From: Mytilus galloprovincialis
Lineage: Eukaryota; Mollusca; Bivalvia; Mytilida; Mytilidae
Length of the DNA stretch: 64,000 bases
Assembly: GCF_965363235.1 (NCBI RefSeq)
Contig: NC_134851.1
Location: 50,720,833 to 50,784,832 of the forward strand
Reading direction: 5' to 3'
The notes below the pieces were generated by a model. It was given only the letters and a program-made list of their open reading frames with translations. It did not search any database and was not told the DNA's origin. Each line of letters starts with the position of its first letter. The first letter of the stretch is position 1. Positions 1 to 12,000 of this stretch are shown here, one piece after another. Both the position numbers and the translations under genes were made by a program.

Positions 1-3000
1 GTTGGTACATCCCAGATACACAATGTGCCTAATAAAGTGCCAGTTGCTGCATAATTTTGTCTGCAAAAACAGGAATAAATCATTTTCTTAAGCTTGTTTT
101 GACATGTTTGTTTTTTTATATCAAGATCAGAGAATATCAATTGACCTATATTTATAGGTTTCATAATGAGTGAGAATTAGATATCGATTGATATCAACTC
201 GAGCCTATGGCGAGTTTATTATTATTGAAATTAAATAACGAGAGTTGATATCAAGCGATATCTAATTCTCACAAGTTGTTAAACCTATTTCTCTTATGGC
301 AAAAAGTTGTATGTGCGTGGCCTATTTGTTGCGAGTTGTGTTGCTACGGCCGTTTTTCTTTGCAACGCGTACTGATCTTTCTCTTATGGTTGGGGCCTGT
401 TATCTAATTTGTAACAAGTGTATTGACACGTTTTTCTACAATAATTAACAAATAACTCACTTGTTGCGCCTTAAAATCTTCTTTTTATCAAATTTTATTA
501 CATTCTGAAGCGGCACAGAAGCCAGAAAACGCCCGGTGTTTATGTATGACACCGGAAGCATACCTATGACGTCACGTAGTGTAGGGACCAAAGAAGATAA
601 CATCTTTTCGCGGAATTTTCTTTAATGAAGATTTTACACTGAAATTGTGATTGAAATTTAATTATGAACTTGTTTTGCATTAGAATAGAGATAACTGTTT
701 TATATTTGAAGCTTTGCGGACGTCCATCGGTAAAGCAGACGAAAATCGCGAAAAGAAGAAGTAAACAATCAGTTGTCAAGAAAAAAAGTAGTCCCGGCAT
801 GACCTTTTCCAGTGAATAATGACCTGATCAACGGCCAATGAAAATATTGGAAATTTACGAGATAAGCCAATCAAATTAATGTAACTTTGATATCACTTTT
901 TCATATCACACTCCGTACGGTGTGATACGAAAAATATCTATTCACGTGGGAGTTAGATAACAGGCCCCAACCATAAGAGAATTAAATATATCCCTGTCCC
1001 TGATAAAAGACCATGCAATATTGTAATAATTAAATATAGAAGTTATATGTAAATTTTTAAAGGTTTAGTTCCTTCTCTTAACATATCCAAAACATATATT
1101 GCAACTGCATCATCACTGAGCTGATAACCAAATCATTTTGGTCAGCATAATGTGCAGAAATTTTTTATTGGAAAAAATATTTAAGATCTATGCAGTACAG
1201 TTATTTTTTGGGAAGTTTTCTCTGTAAACTTACATTTTAGAAAATCCACATGTTTCCACAGAGTTTTCATCTGTTGATTCTTTATTCTTACAATCTAATG
1301 ATCCTAGGAACTACAAAATGAAACAAAACGTAAAAATATTTGTAAGGCTTCCGCAGAACCCAGTGTCTCGCCTACTTTTGCTGTAAATTGCAGGATCAAC
1401 AAAAATGAGGGAAAAAATCAATAAAAATATTCCGCTTGATACCATGTTTGGATTGTAGGAAGCTTCTGTCCAAGTTTGGTAAAAAATCCTGGATAGTTTA
1501 TGAATCTAATAAATGTTTTAAAAACTTTAACTGCAGACTGGATGTAATGTTAACTGGAAGAAAAACTATGTCCATTTATAAGTAAAATACAGATATACAG
1601 GTACAAAATATTAACAAAATTTCCTTCTAGATACTAGCATAATCATAAACAAGCTTCTGTCTTAGTTTGGTACAAATAAAAAATAGTATAAGAAAGTTAT
1701 CAAAATTTTTTAAAATTTAACCACAGAGTGAATGTGTTGTTTCCTGGCAGAAAAAAGTCCATTTAAAGTAAAATATGGAAAAAATGGATGTGTCATTTTA
1801 CAAAATTTACTTCTGGATACTATCTTATGATCATAAACAAGCTTCTGTCCAAGTTTGGTATAAACCAAGGATAGTTTAAGAAAGTTATTAAAATTTTAAA
1901 AACTACAACCACAGAGTGATGTAATGTTTTCCCGCAGAAAAACTAAGTGCATTTATAAGTAAAATACGGAAAAAATGGAATTTTATTTTCACAAAATTTA
2001 CTTCTGGATACTATCTTATGATCATAAACAAGCTTCTGTCCAAGTTTGGTAGAAATCCAGTATGGTTTAAGAAAGTTATTAAAATTTCAAAAACTTTAAC
2101 CACAGAGTGAATATTTGTGGACGACGCCGCCGCCGACGATGGAATGTAGGATCGCTTAGTCTCGCTTTTTCGACTAAAGTCGAAGGCTCGACAAAAACAT
2201 GTAAATAAGGTAAATGAATTTGAAGAAAAATGCAAAATAACAGATACATTATAATACTTTGAATGTTTCAAATTTAACTGACTCTTACAATGAGATAGAT
2301 TCAAATTCTAGTTTCTGCCATTGCTAATATCTGTTTACAAACTGTGATCTAAATTTATTCTGATATGACATTCATCTTTCACTTTGTGAACAACACTGTG
2401 ATATAATTCTCGATATATCTATATACTTTTAGCGCAGACTCTGAGATAAAATATACCTCCCATAATATTTAAATGTGCACAATACCTTGCCTGTATTAGC
2501 ATTGTACAGCCTACTGGTTACATCTGTTGATCCAGTCATAATTCTAGCGTTGTCATGGTGACAATCCATACAAACTACAGAGGACCCATGTCCTTCCCGA
2601 CCTTTAAAATATTAATTGTCTTACACATTAAGTAGAAATTGTGATGGCATGAAAAATTATACCAATAATCATACTTTATGTATCATAAGTTACTCAAATC
2701 TTATCATTTAATTCCTTTAGTTGATTCTGATCTTTTGGGCGAGTGCTCATTGTCAACAGAATGATATTTGAATCAAGATATTGATTTAGAAATAAAGGAA
2801 GATTTTGAACATGTTCATGTATTTGCTGTTTCTCTGTTGAGAATACTTAATCCAGAAGACACAGACTGGGTGGCTCAGTATTTGGATGACACAGTTAGCA
2901 AAATTGACATATTTTCTTTGGACTGTTAACTTTGACTGTTTGGAGCTACATGATGTAAAAGTGAAAATTTGAATATTTTTAGCTTAGATGTTGTGAGGTA

Positions 3001-6000
3001 CCCATGGGTGATGCCTAACACTTAACAAATACTAAGTAATCTACAGCCTGATTTCCATTACAATATTGGGTCCATTTGGTATCAGAATAATTTAAATTTA
3101 AATTTCAATCCTCATATCTATGATTAGTTTATTCAAACTTATCAAATGTATTTCTTGTGCTTATTTGGATCTATATTGTGTTGCTTATCCAGACTTTTTT
3201 CTATGCTAAAACCAAGTAACATTTTCAGATTTTTCATTCAAAATGCAGCTCAATTTCTCTTCTTGGCTAATACAAATTCATTGACTGGCTAGAACACCAG
3301 TATTGAAAACCAAATCTGAAGTATCCAACAACCAATCATTTGATTTCCATCGAAGTATAACAATGGTTGGTTTTCTAGTTAATATATTACATACTGTGAA
3401 AGTACAGTCGAACCTCGTTGTGTCGAAAACTCGGATGAGTCGAAGTAATTTCTTGGTCCCGGCATAATTCCTGTTTGATCAATGCATTTTAACCTCTGAT
3501 GAGTCGAACTTGGATGATTCAAATTCTCGGTTAAGTCGAGGTAATTCTTAAGTCCCGTCGATGTAAAACATGTATAAACATGCATCTAGTTTACAGAAAT
3601 CACATATTGGTATTTCATAAATTTCAAATATATGACGTCACACTCGACCTCGGATGAGTCGAATACTTTCGTCTGGTCCCTTCGACTTCGACACAACGAG
3701 GTTTGACTGTACTTTAATTCGTGGGTGTCAATTTTCGTGGTTTGAACAATATTTATATGTTTGTGGGTTTTTAAATTCTTGGATTTTAGTTTTCAAAAAA
3801 AAATAATTGAAAAATTAAAGCCTTTAGAAACGAAGGTTACAAATAGTCTGGATTGAAGGAAATTGCAAAGTAAACATGTAAATTGCAGTGATAACACTAA
3901 TTAACCCATGATAAAGTGATCAACAGATAAAGACCATCAAAGTTGTTAATTAGGCCATAAACATGTCGCCTAAAGAATACAGTAACATAAACAAATGCTT
4001 TAAACGTATCTTGAATTGTCAAATAATTCTTATCAAAATCAATTACTCATATGTACGAGAAGTATGAGGATGTAAAATCAACACTTCATCATACTAACAT
4101 ATCAATACCGGAAATCTGACTTTCATCGATCAAAAATATTTTTTATGAGAATTAAAAGATCAAAAGTTTTACAGTGTAGGTTATTAAAGATAAAATAGGT
4201 ATAATCCTGCATGCGGTTGTAGTTCTGTGACTGCTATTAAAGTATTCTCAGATTTGGTGTTATTCAATATATTCTCTAGATCATATCAGTAGTCAAACCT
4301 ACCGATAAGGGGATCTTTCAATGTCTTGATTTGAACAATGGTTGTTTTATTTTGTTCGACACTTAAATTCTTGGATAAAGTCATCCACGAAAACCATGAA
4401 AATTTGTACCCGACGAATAAAAGTACTTTCACAGTAAATAACTCAAAATAACATGAATATAACTAAATCCACTGCTATAAATTCAAAACCAAACAAGACT
4501 GGTCATGAGCAATCATTCTATAAATATAAACTGGACTTAATACTATCAAATCAGGATTGAGACTTGAAGAGGTAAGTATCATTCCTGTTTCTGTAATCCA
4601 TGGGGTATTTTACAATCATTTAAAACCCCTTGCACATTGTGCTGCACAAGTAACTGTAATTTCTAAAGGCTATCTGACTTTAATATCAGTCTCAGTATTT
4701 TCTTTTAACTTTAAAATCCCATAGTATTGTCAAGGCCCTTTTGGGTTTTAATGCACTCAAACATTTGATAGTTTTTGGTTTTCCAAATTTATGGTCCCCA
4801 GCATATCAAATGGTTATTCCAGAAAAATGGAAGGAAATCATTACTTTTAATTTTTACAATATTTGCCAAAAATGGAAATTTCTTTTCTCCACTCACCTGG
4901 ATTAAAACTGTGCAATGTGTTTACGTCTTTTAAATCCCAAATCTTGACTAGACCATTGTCATAACCAACACAAAGTCTTTTACCTAAAAACACATTTTTT
5001 TTTCTAAATTATATTCATACTGCAACTGTATCATTTGTAAATTTGAACTAAAATGATGAAACAAACATTTATAAAGTATAATCACTTATCGAATTAAGGG
5101 CAACAGTCCTTTTGCACCAATTACTGATTTTCAGGGGTATCATTTGCACCAAATTTTGTTTTTTAAATGTATCAATTGATTCAATATTCGGAACTCATTT
5201 GCGCCAATTTACCTGTACACATATCTATCATAAGTATTAATGATTAGTATATATTTATTCTTATTTTGGCTTTAAAAGTATCATATGTTCGGAGATATTT
5301 CACCATGAAGATGCACCATTTTTGGCGCAAACGGATTTCTCCCAAATTAAAGACTAAAACTATGTTTCTAAACATTGCAAAAGTAAAACAGTTATCTGTC
5401 ACATAAAAACATAAAAGTTTTAGTCTCTCTAAGGATATTCAACAAAGGACACTCTCCATCATTGAAGATGAGAATAGAATTGATGACAAAGGACACTCTC
5501 CATCATTGAAGATAAGAATAGAATTGATGACAAAGGACACTCTCCATCATTGAAGATAAGAATAGAATTCATCATTGAAGATAAGAATAGAATTGATGAC
5601 AAAGGACACTCTCCATCATTGAAGATGAGAATAGAATTGATGACAAAGGACACTCTCCATCATTGAAGATAAGAATAGAATTCATCATTGAAGATAAGAA
5701 TAGAATTGATGACAAAGGACACTCTCCATCATTGAAGATGAGAATAGAATTGATGACAAAGGACACTCTCCATCATTGAAGATAAGAATAGAATTCATGA
5801 CAAAGGACACTCTCCATCATTGAAGATTAGAATAGAATTCATGACAAAGGACACTCTCCATCATTGAAGATAAGAATAGAATTGATGACAAAGGACACTC
5901 TCCATCATTGAAGATGAGAATAGAATTGATGACAAAGGACACTCTCCATCATTGAAGATAAGAATAGAATTCATCATTGAAGATAAGAATAGAATTGATG

Positions 6001-9000
6001 ACAAAGGACACTCTCCATCATTGAAGATGAGAATAGAATTGATGACAAAGGACACTCTCCATCATTGAAGATAAGAATAGAATTCATCATTGAAGATAAG
6101 AATAGAATTGATGACAAAGGACACTCTCCATCATTGAAGATGAGAATAGAATTGATGACAAAGGACACTCTCCATCATTGAAGATAATAATAGAATTGAT
6201 GACAAAGGACACTCTCCATCATTGAAGATGAGAATAGAATTCATGACAAAAATCTCTGTTTTGTTGATCTTGTATTGCTGATCATTCAGTATGTTCAGGT
6301 TCTCTCTAGCTTCTTTACTTTTTTGCTCAAAACACACATAAGAGGGTTTAAAAAATCATCTTTAAAGGGAATCACTCCTACAACTATATTGAAAAAAAAA
6401 TGACTTAGTAGATCTTGCCTTGCTGATCAATTTGAAATTTAAAGTGTCTATTTATCTATTTCCATGACATAAGAAAAATCAAATTAGAAACTATTATGAA
6501 ATACACAATTTTCACAAAATAGGTAAAAATTATTACATTGGTGAATTAATATGATACAGTACATTTAGAGACTTACTACGACGATAGTCGGACTTCTTAC
6601 ATGTCCGTCATCTCATCTCGGACATTTCGGACATATGTCCGACAGTCATAAATCAATTATTTGTCAGGTACAGCTACCTACATGACCCCTTTCATCCTTA
6701 ACCGACACTAAAGACCAGCACGTGTTAATCGATCTGTTACGGTTGAACGCTTTTTATCTACCTGTGTAAACCAGGAAATGGTTTTTAAACATGATCATTA
6801 TTTTATTCTGATGTAATTGACGGAAAATGATATAGATGTATTGTACAATGTAGCTTTATTACAATATATTTTAGTTTTGTCGTGTGAGATAATTTGTTTT
6901 TCTTTTTTTTCTGTTGGTAACACTTTTAATTGTTTTCCATCTTGATTTTTTTTATATATAATTTGTACTTTTTAACTTCATGAACTAAATGTACTTAATG
7001 TCTTTTTACGTTTTATACCAATAATAAAGTCGATTTTGTTTTGCCTATTAATATTTTGGAAAGAACACAATAAATTATGTCCATGAAGTCTATTATTCAT
7101 GAATAAGCCACACTCTATTAACTATAACCGTGGGAAAATTACGGCAATAAATATATTAAGAATTCGACATATTTATGCCAATTAAAAACTTAAGACGATT
7201 TAAAAACATTACTTTCGTGGTCTATAAATCTTTTGCTGGTCCTTGAATTTTACGATTGCATACCATGCATATATTATAATAAAACCAAGGTGTTCAATTG
7301 ACACAAGTTGTCGATTCCCACACAATTAATTTTATGACCGGATGTAGAACAGAAACATCGTAGTATTGTAATCCTATAATAAATAGGTCAATTTATTTTC
7401 ATACAATGTGTACCGGTAATGTTTTGGAATTATGCTTCTGATCAAAATAATAGTTATATTGATAAGTTGTACATGTTTTGTATCGTTTTCTTTGTAGATT
7501 AAAAAGCAGAATTTAATTGGTCTTTTTGTATTTTTTTTCTTCTTCTCGGAATTACAAGGTTGTGTGAATAATTTTATTTTGGTTTTCGTTTCAATTGATT
7601 CAAAATGTAGAATGGTAAGAGTATGGATGAGAATATGATTTTTTCGGGCACCAAAATTCGTAATCAAAACCAACGGAAAAACCGTAATTGTCAACACCAA
7701 CATTAAAGAGATTAAAACTTGTCCTGAATATACAAAACTTGCCACTGGACGTCAAACAATCATCTATCATTTAACAAAGTCTATATTTTATCAACTAGAT
7801 TAATACGATGTATGGTTGTATCATAATTTATTTTACCTCAAAAATTCAAATATTTAATCAACAATATTAAAATATTAAGATAACACAATAAAAAATCATC
7901 AATTGTCATCAATACACAAATGTCATTTACTTCTTCTGTTGGATGGGACGACGTAGAAACTGGTTGATTTTCTCAATCACCATAGCGGTGTATGCTGAAT
8001 CTAAAGTCACACTTGGATAGAATGCAGTTACATATCGTCGTAGATATTGTTTTCTGGTGTCGTCTAGTGGTCTTTTATTCAACTTTCCACCGCCTCTATA
8101 GGAAAAATACACCCTAAGATTGTCTGCAGTAAAGAGTTCTTGAAACAAATACTTTAATAACGAAACGGCAAAAGCTCCAGGTGTGGTCGAGCTGCTTGCT
8201 GCTTGGTTTAGGTCATTTTCTGACAGACGAACTCCCTCTGGAATGTCCGCGAATAGGTGCATGGGTACGGATCTTACTGTTGTGGGTGCTGTTGGAGTTG
8301 TAAGAAATAAAGGCATGACTGGTGCAATAGAAGGAGTAACTGGTGTATCTGGTCTTTCATCTCTAGTAGGAGTATCAAAGTCTGGGAGCTGGCGTTGGTG
8401 GAAAGTTGGAGTTCTTGGCGTAGTTGGAGTAGGAGGTGCAGTCAAACGGAATGATTGCTGTCTTTGCATGGCCACCAGGTAGTCGATTTTCTGATTTTGC
8501 GAAAGAATAATACGTTCCATCTCTGTCTGCCTTGCGTTGTATATTTCCAACTGTTTATAAATAGCGGCCAGAGTTTTCTGTATAGTAAATGCAGTTGGTT
8601 CTGCTTCTGTTGGAGTAGGTGTTGGTACAATTGGTGAAGTTGGAGTAGGTGTTGGTACAATTGGTGAAGTTGGTGACGGCGCTTCTAGGTGCAACGGCAG
8701 TTGTGGAGAGATGGAGGGTGAACGATAGGCATATGGATCGTGAATGCCTTCTTCCATACTGAGTAAAACGGCCTCTTGTCTGGGTTTCTTTGATGTAGTG
8801 GTTTTAGGCATTTTTTTTCTTTTGCGTATAACATATGGTGACGCTACTGGTGATGCTACTGGTGATGCTACTGGTGATTGCGGCGATGAAGAAGTTGGAG
8901 AAGTTACTTCTGAGTTTTCTGTCTCTTTGGTTTTCATCTGGAGATATTCACCAGTATCTATAACTTCTGCAGATTCAGGGGAACTGGTACTGTTCCCGTA

Positions 9001-12000
9001 CATCACTGGGTATCTACTGCCTACTCTTACACGACCTTCGGTCATAATCTTAATTCTTGGACAGGTATAACGAATACCATCATCATATTTTACTAAGAAG
9101 TGAGAATACTCTCGTGTAGCGGCTCTGGATGACATTGTTAAACTAATACAGCTGATCGTTTGAGCGGTCATATTTATACTTAAATGATAATTTATGATAT
9201 CAACTCATGTGTTAAAACAACATTCTTTGAAGATAAGATTGATCAAAACAGCTTTTCAATTGAATTTATTTTTAACAATGTACCCAGCTTGTGTGATTAC
9301 GCTTAAACCAGTTGATATTCGGAATAAAAAAAAATAATAGGGCAAACAATGGTATTAACGGATTAAACATTGATTTTGATTAAACCTGGCTTCTTCCTTA
9401 ATTGGTTATACATAATTTGATTGAATTAATTACCACATAAATTATATTTCATTCAAAATTTAATATTTTTTACTATTAATTTTTTGTCTTTTTAAGAAAA
9501 ATACGTAATTATCTAATTATTCAACAAAAAGTAAATTAAGAAAATAGCAATTACAATATTGTGTGGTTATTTTTCTGCATGTAAATTTCAATAAAATAAA
9601 TTGTTTATTTAATGGAAAATAAAAATAATAAAGTTATACTATGAAATTATAAATGAACGCCAAATATTTTATATTAAAGTCAATTAAAATAGATAAATGA
9701 AAGGTAAATTCAAATCAATAAGATTATTATTTTCTTTATTATACATATTTTATATGTGTCAGGTAAACCCCCAAAGGCAATTGTCAGTTGTGATGTCGAC
9801 ATGTGTATTCAAAAATACAAATGTGGGACCACGATATTAACCCTTCTACAGTACATACATGGACCCCTTACAATTAACATGTCATTTTAGAATGACTTTA
9901 TAAAAAGCTCCTAAAAATATTTGCATCAGTACAGTTCAATATTGCGTTTGTCAGTTTTAAATTATTTTATTAATTTTATACAACTCATATATAAACATGA
10001 CGACATACAATCAATTTCTTGTCATTAAATAACATTTCATATTATAAGTATTCTATAACAAGTCCGTGAATTACGGCTTATCAGGTGCAAATCAAAATTT
10101 AATCATGCATTACAATCTAATGTTCGATTGTCGGAAACGTAAATTTTTTGACACGATGCAAACAAATTCGTAATTATATAATTAAATTAAATTAATCAGT
10201 AATAATTATTAATTCATAAAATGAACTTGACCTCATTCATTTTATAAAAGATGTTTTCTAGCTGACAACAATTTACAAAATCCTGCCGACAGCACGAGCT
10301 AATATTGGCGGTAAAATACTCAACGGTAAACACTAGTTATATCAATGGGTCCGATTGCCAGGGTCAAATAAGTGTATTGATTGATGAAAACCTAAAATGA
10401 TAAGGCTCTTACGGGTATGGAGATGTGGGAATTAATTTTTTTTACAACATATTTATTTCCCCGATTTTGAAAAATGATTCAGTTAGTAGGATTGAACAAT
10501 TTGGATGTGTATTTAAAATGTTTCTTTTTTAGAAATTTTTTATGCATTCACAAAAAATAATTATCCTTTTCTGTTTATTCAGCCGTAAATTCTTTCATAA
10601 AATGGTTCCGCTGATCTAGGTCAAATTCCAGTGATTGACATGAGAAAATAAACGCAGAGGCTCTTACGGGGAATATGAAATCGGAAAAAAAATTAGTTTA
10701 AAGTTTAAAACTGATTAATTTCCAAAGTTTTCAGTGAATAACAATTGTTTTGTACATGACTTATATCTAGCATGATGAAATATCTAACTAAGCTGAAATA
10801 AACAATTTCAATGTTCATATTTTAGCTAATAAGTAAAAACTGAAATATTTTTTATCCGTAATTTCATTCATTAAAACGGTGAAATATGTTACAGGATGTT
10901 ATCGTTCATTAATCTATAAAATGTACAGGTAAGATTACAAATTTATCAATCACAGCTACAGATTAATTTACGACCTTCCAACAAGGTATTACACAGGTAC
11001 ATCACTGCAGGGGTAATTACAGTCCGGCGGATGTCCGACTTGTCTGTCTTCTTGTCTCATTGGGACATATATAGGAGCAAGACTTAAAATGTACTGTATT
11101 TGTACACTTTGAATTCTTTGATAAGTTAAACCATAAATATTTTTCTTCGTTTGAATCCTTTGATTAGTTATACTATAAATGTTGTTGAACTGTCAGCTAC
11201 ATGTGTGAGTTTTTATCATCTCTTGCATCAATATACATTTATTTAACCTACCATCTGGTAAAATGTTTCCACAATTTGCTGTACATCCAGGTCCTTGAAA
11301 TGTTTTACAATCACCACTTGGCACCTTCCACATCCAAACATCTCCATCAGTAGTCCCCAACAACAAGACATTAGCAACAGGGTGCCATTGTAACCACTGA
11401 AATACAAGTATTCATAAATGTTTAACAAAATGTTATCTTAACTTTAAACCTTAACACAGGAATTCAGTTTGTCACAAAAATAAAATACAAAAAAAAAACC
11501 ACAATGTTGTAATACCAAGTTTTGTTTTAAACTTACTCTTTAGACCATTATGCAAGTCTTCTCAATTATTTATATTTTTTATCAGGGATCTTTAGTGGGT
11601 ATAAATTTTACTTGCAATCATAGCCAACCAAGTAAAAACTTATATATGTCCATATTAACCAAACCCTGATTGTCATGGTAATAAATCTGTCATAAGGTAT
11701 TGCATAAAATCCATATGGCCATCCAAGTATGAACAGTTTTCATGACCAAGACTAAGAAATGGTGATGACTTTTACTTACTTCTGTATCAGAACACTCAAA
11801 TGACCAGACTTCTTTCTTAGTTTCTATGTCATATACTCTGATGACACCACTTAAGTCAGCCATGGCTACCATACTACCATCAGGACTAAATCCAACACAT
11901 GTTACAGAATCCTTAAAACCTAAAAAGTAAACATGGTATAAAAATATTTTCTGCTATATTTTGAAATGTGATATATGTAATTATATAACATCATTGTAAA

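Larger units (their letters stand above)
6557..11096. mobile_element. ~4.5-kb TIR-bounded insertion carrying a BEN-domain ORF, TA-flanked
   Basis: The left end (TA)CAGTACATTTAGAGACTTACT and the inverted right end (TA)CAGTACATTTTAAGTCTTGCT match at about 20 of 24 positions, including ATACAGTACATTT without a mismatch. TA lies at 6555-6556 and 11097-11098. Just inside both ends are clusters of GTCCGAC/GTCGGAC/GGACAT motifs (6588-6640 and 11022-11070) that look like subterminal binding repeats. The only sizeable intact ORF between the ends is the BEN-domain protein at 7927-9171; no transposase motif was recognised. The block sits within AAMP intron 5 (4984-11251). The rest is AT-rich, with a GCTCTTACGGG direct repeat near 10405 and 10660. 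The superfamily is uncertain: TA and CAGT fit Tc1/mariner ends, but the content does not. Confidence 0.6.

Noticed and set aside
5443-6248. CRISPR-like array
   Set aside because: Units are contiguous near-identical repeats without unique spacers, in a eukaryotic intron; the same applies to 35863-36759 and 63301-64000.
5459-6337. Ladder of 64-68-codon minus-strand ORFs with the same peptide
   Set aside because: They are one frame of the 44/44/25-bp minisatellite; no start context, splice logic or protein family supports them.
7374-7745. 123-codon minus-strand ORF with a hydrophobic start, inside the TIR-bounded block
   Set aside because: Very A/T-driven composition (K/I/N-rich) and no recognisable motif; likely chance, though its place next to the BEN ORF was considered.
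8183-9070. Plus-strand ORFs of 60-108 codons opposite the BEN protein
   Set aside because: Antisense shadows of a repetitive, Pro/Thr-rich coding sequence.
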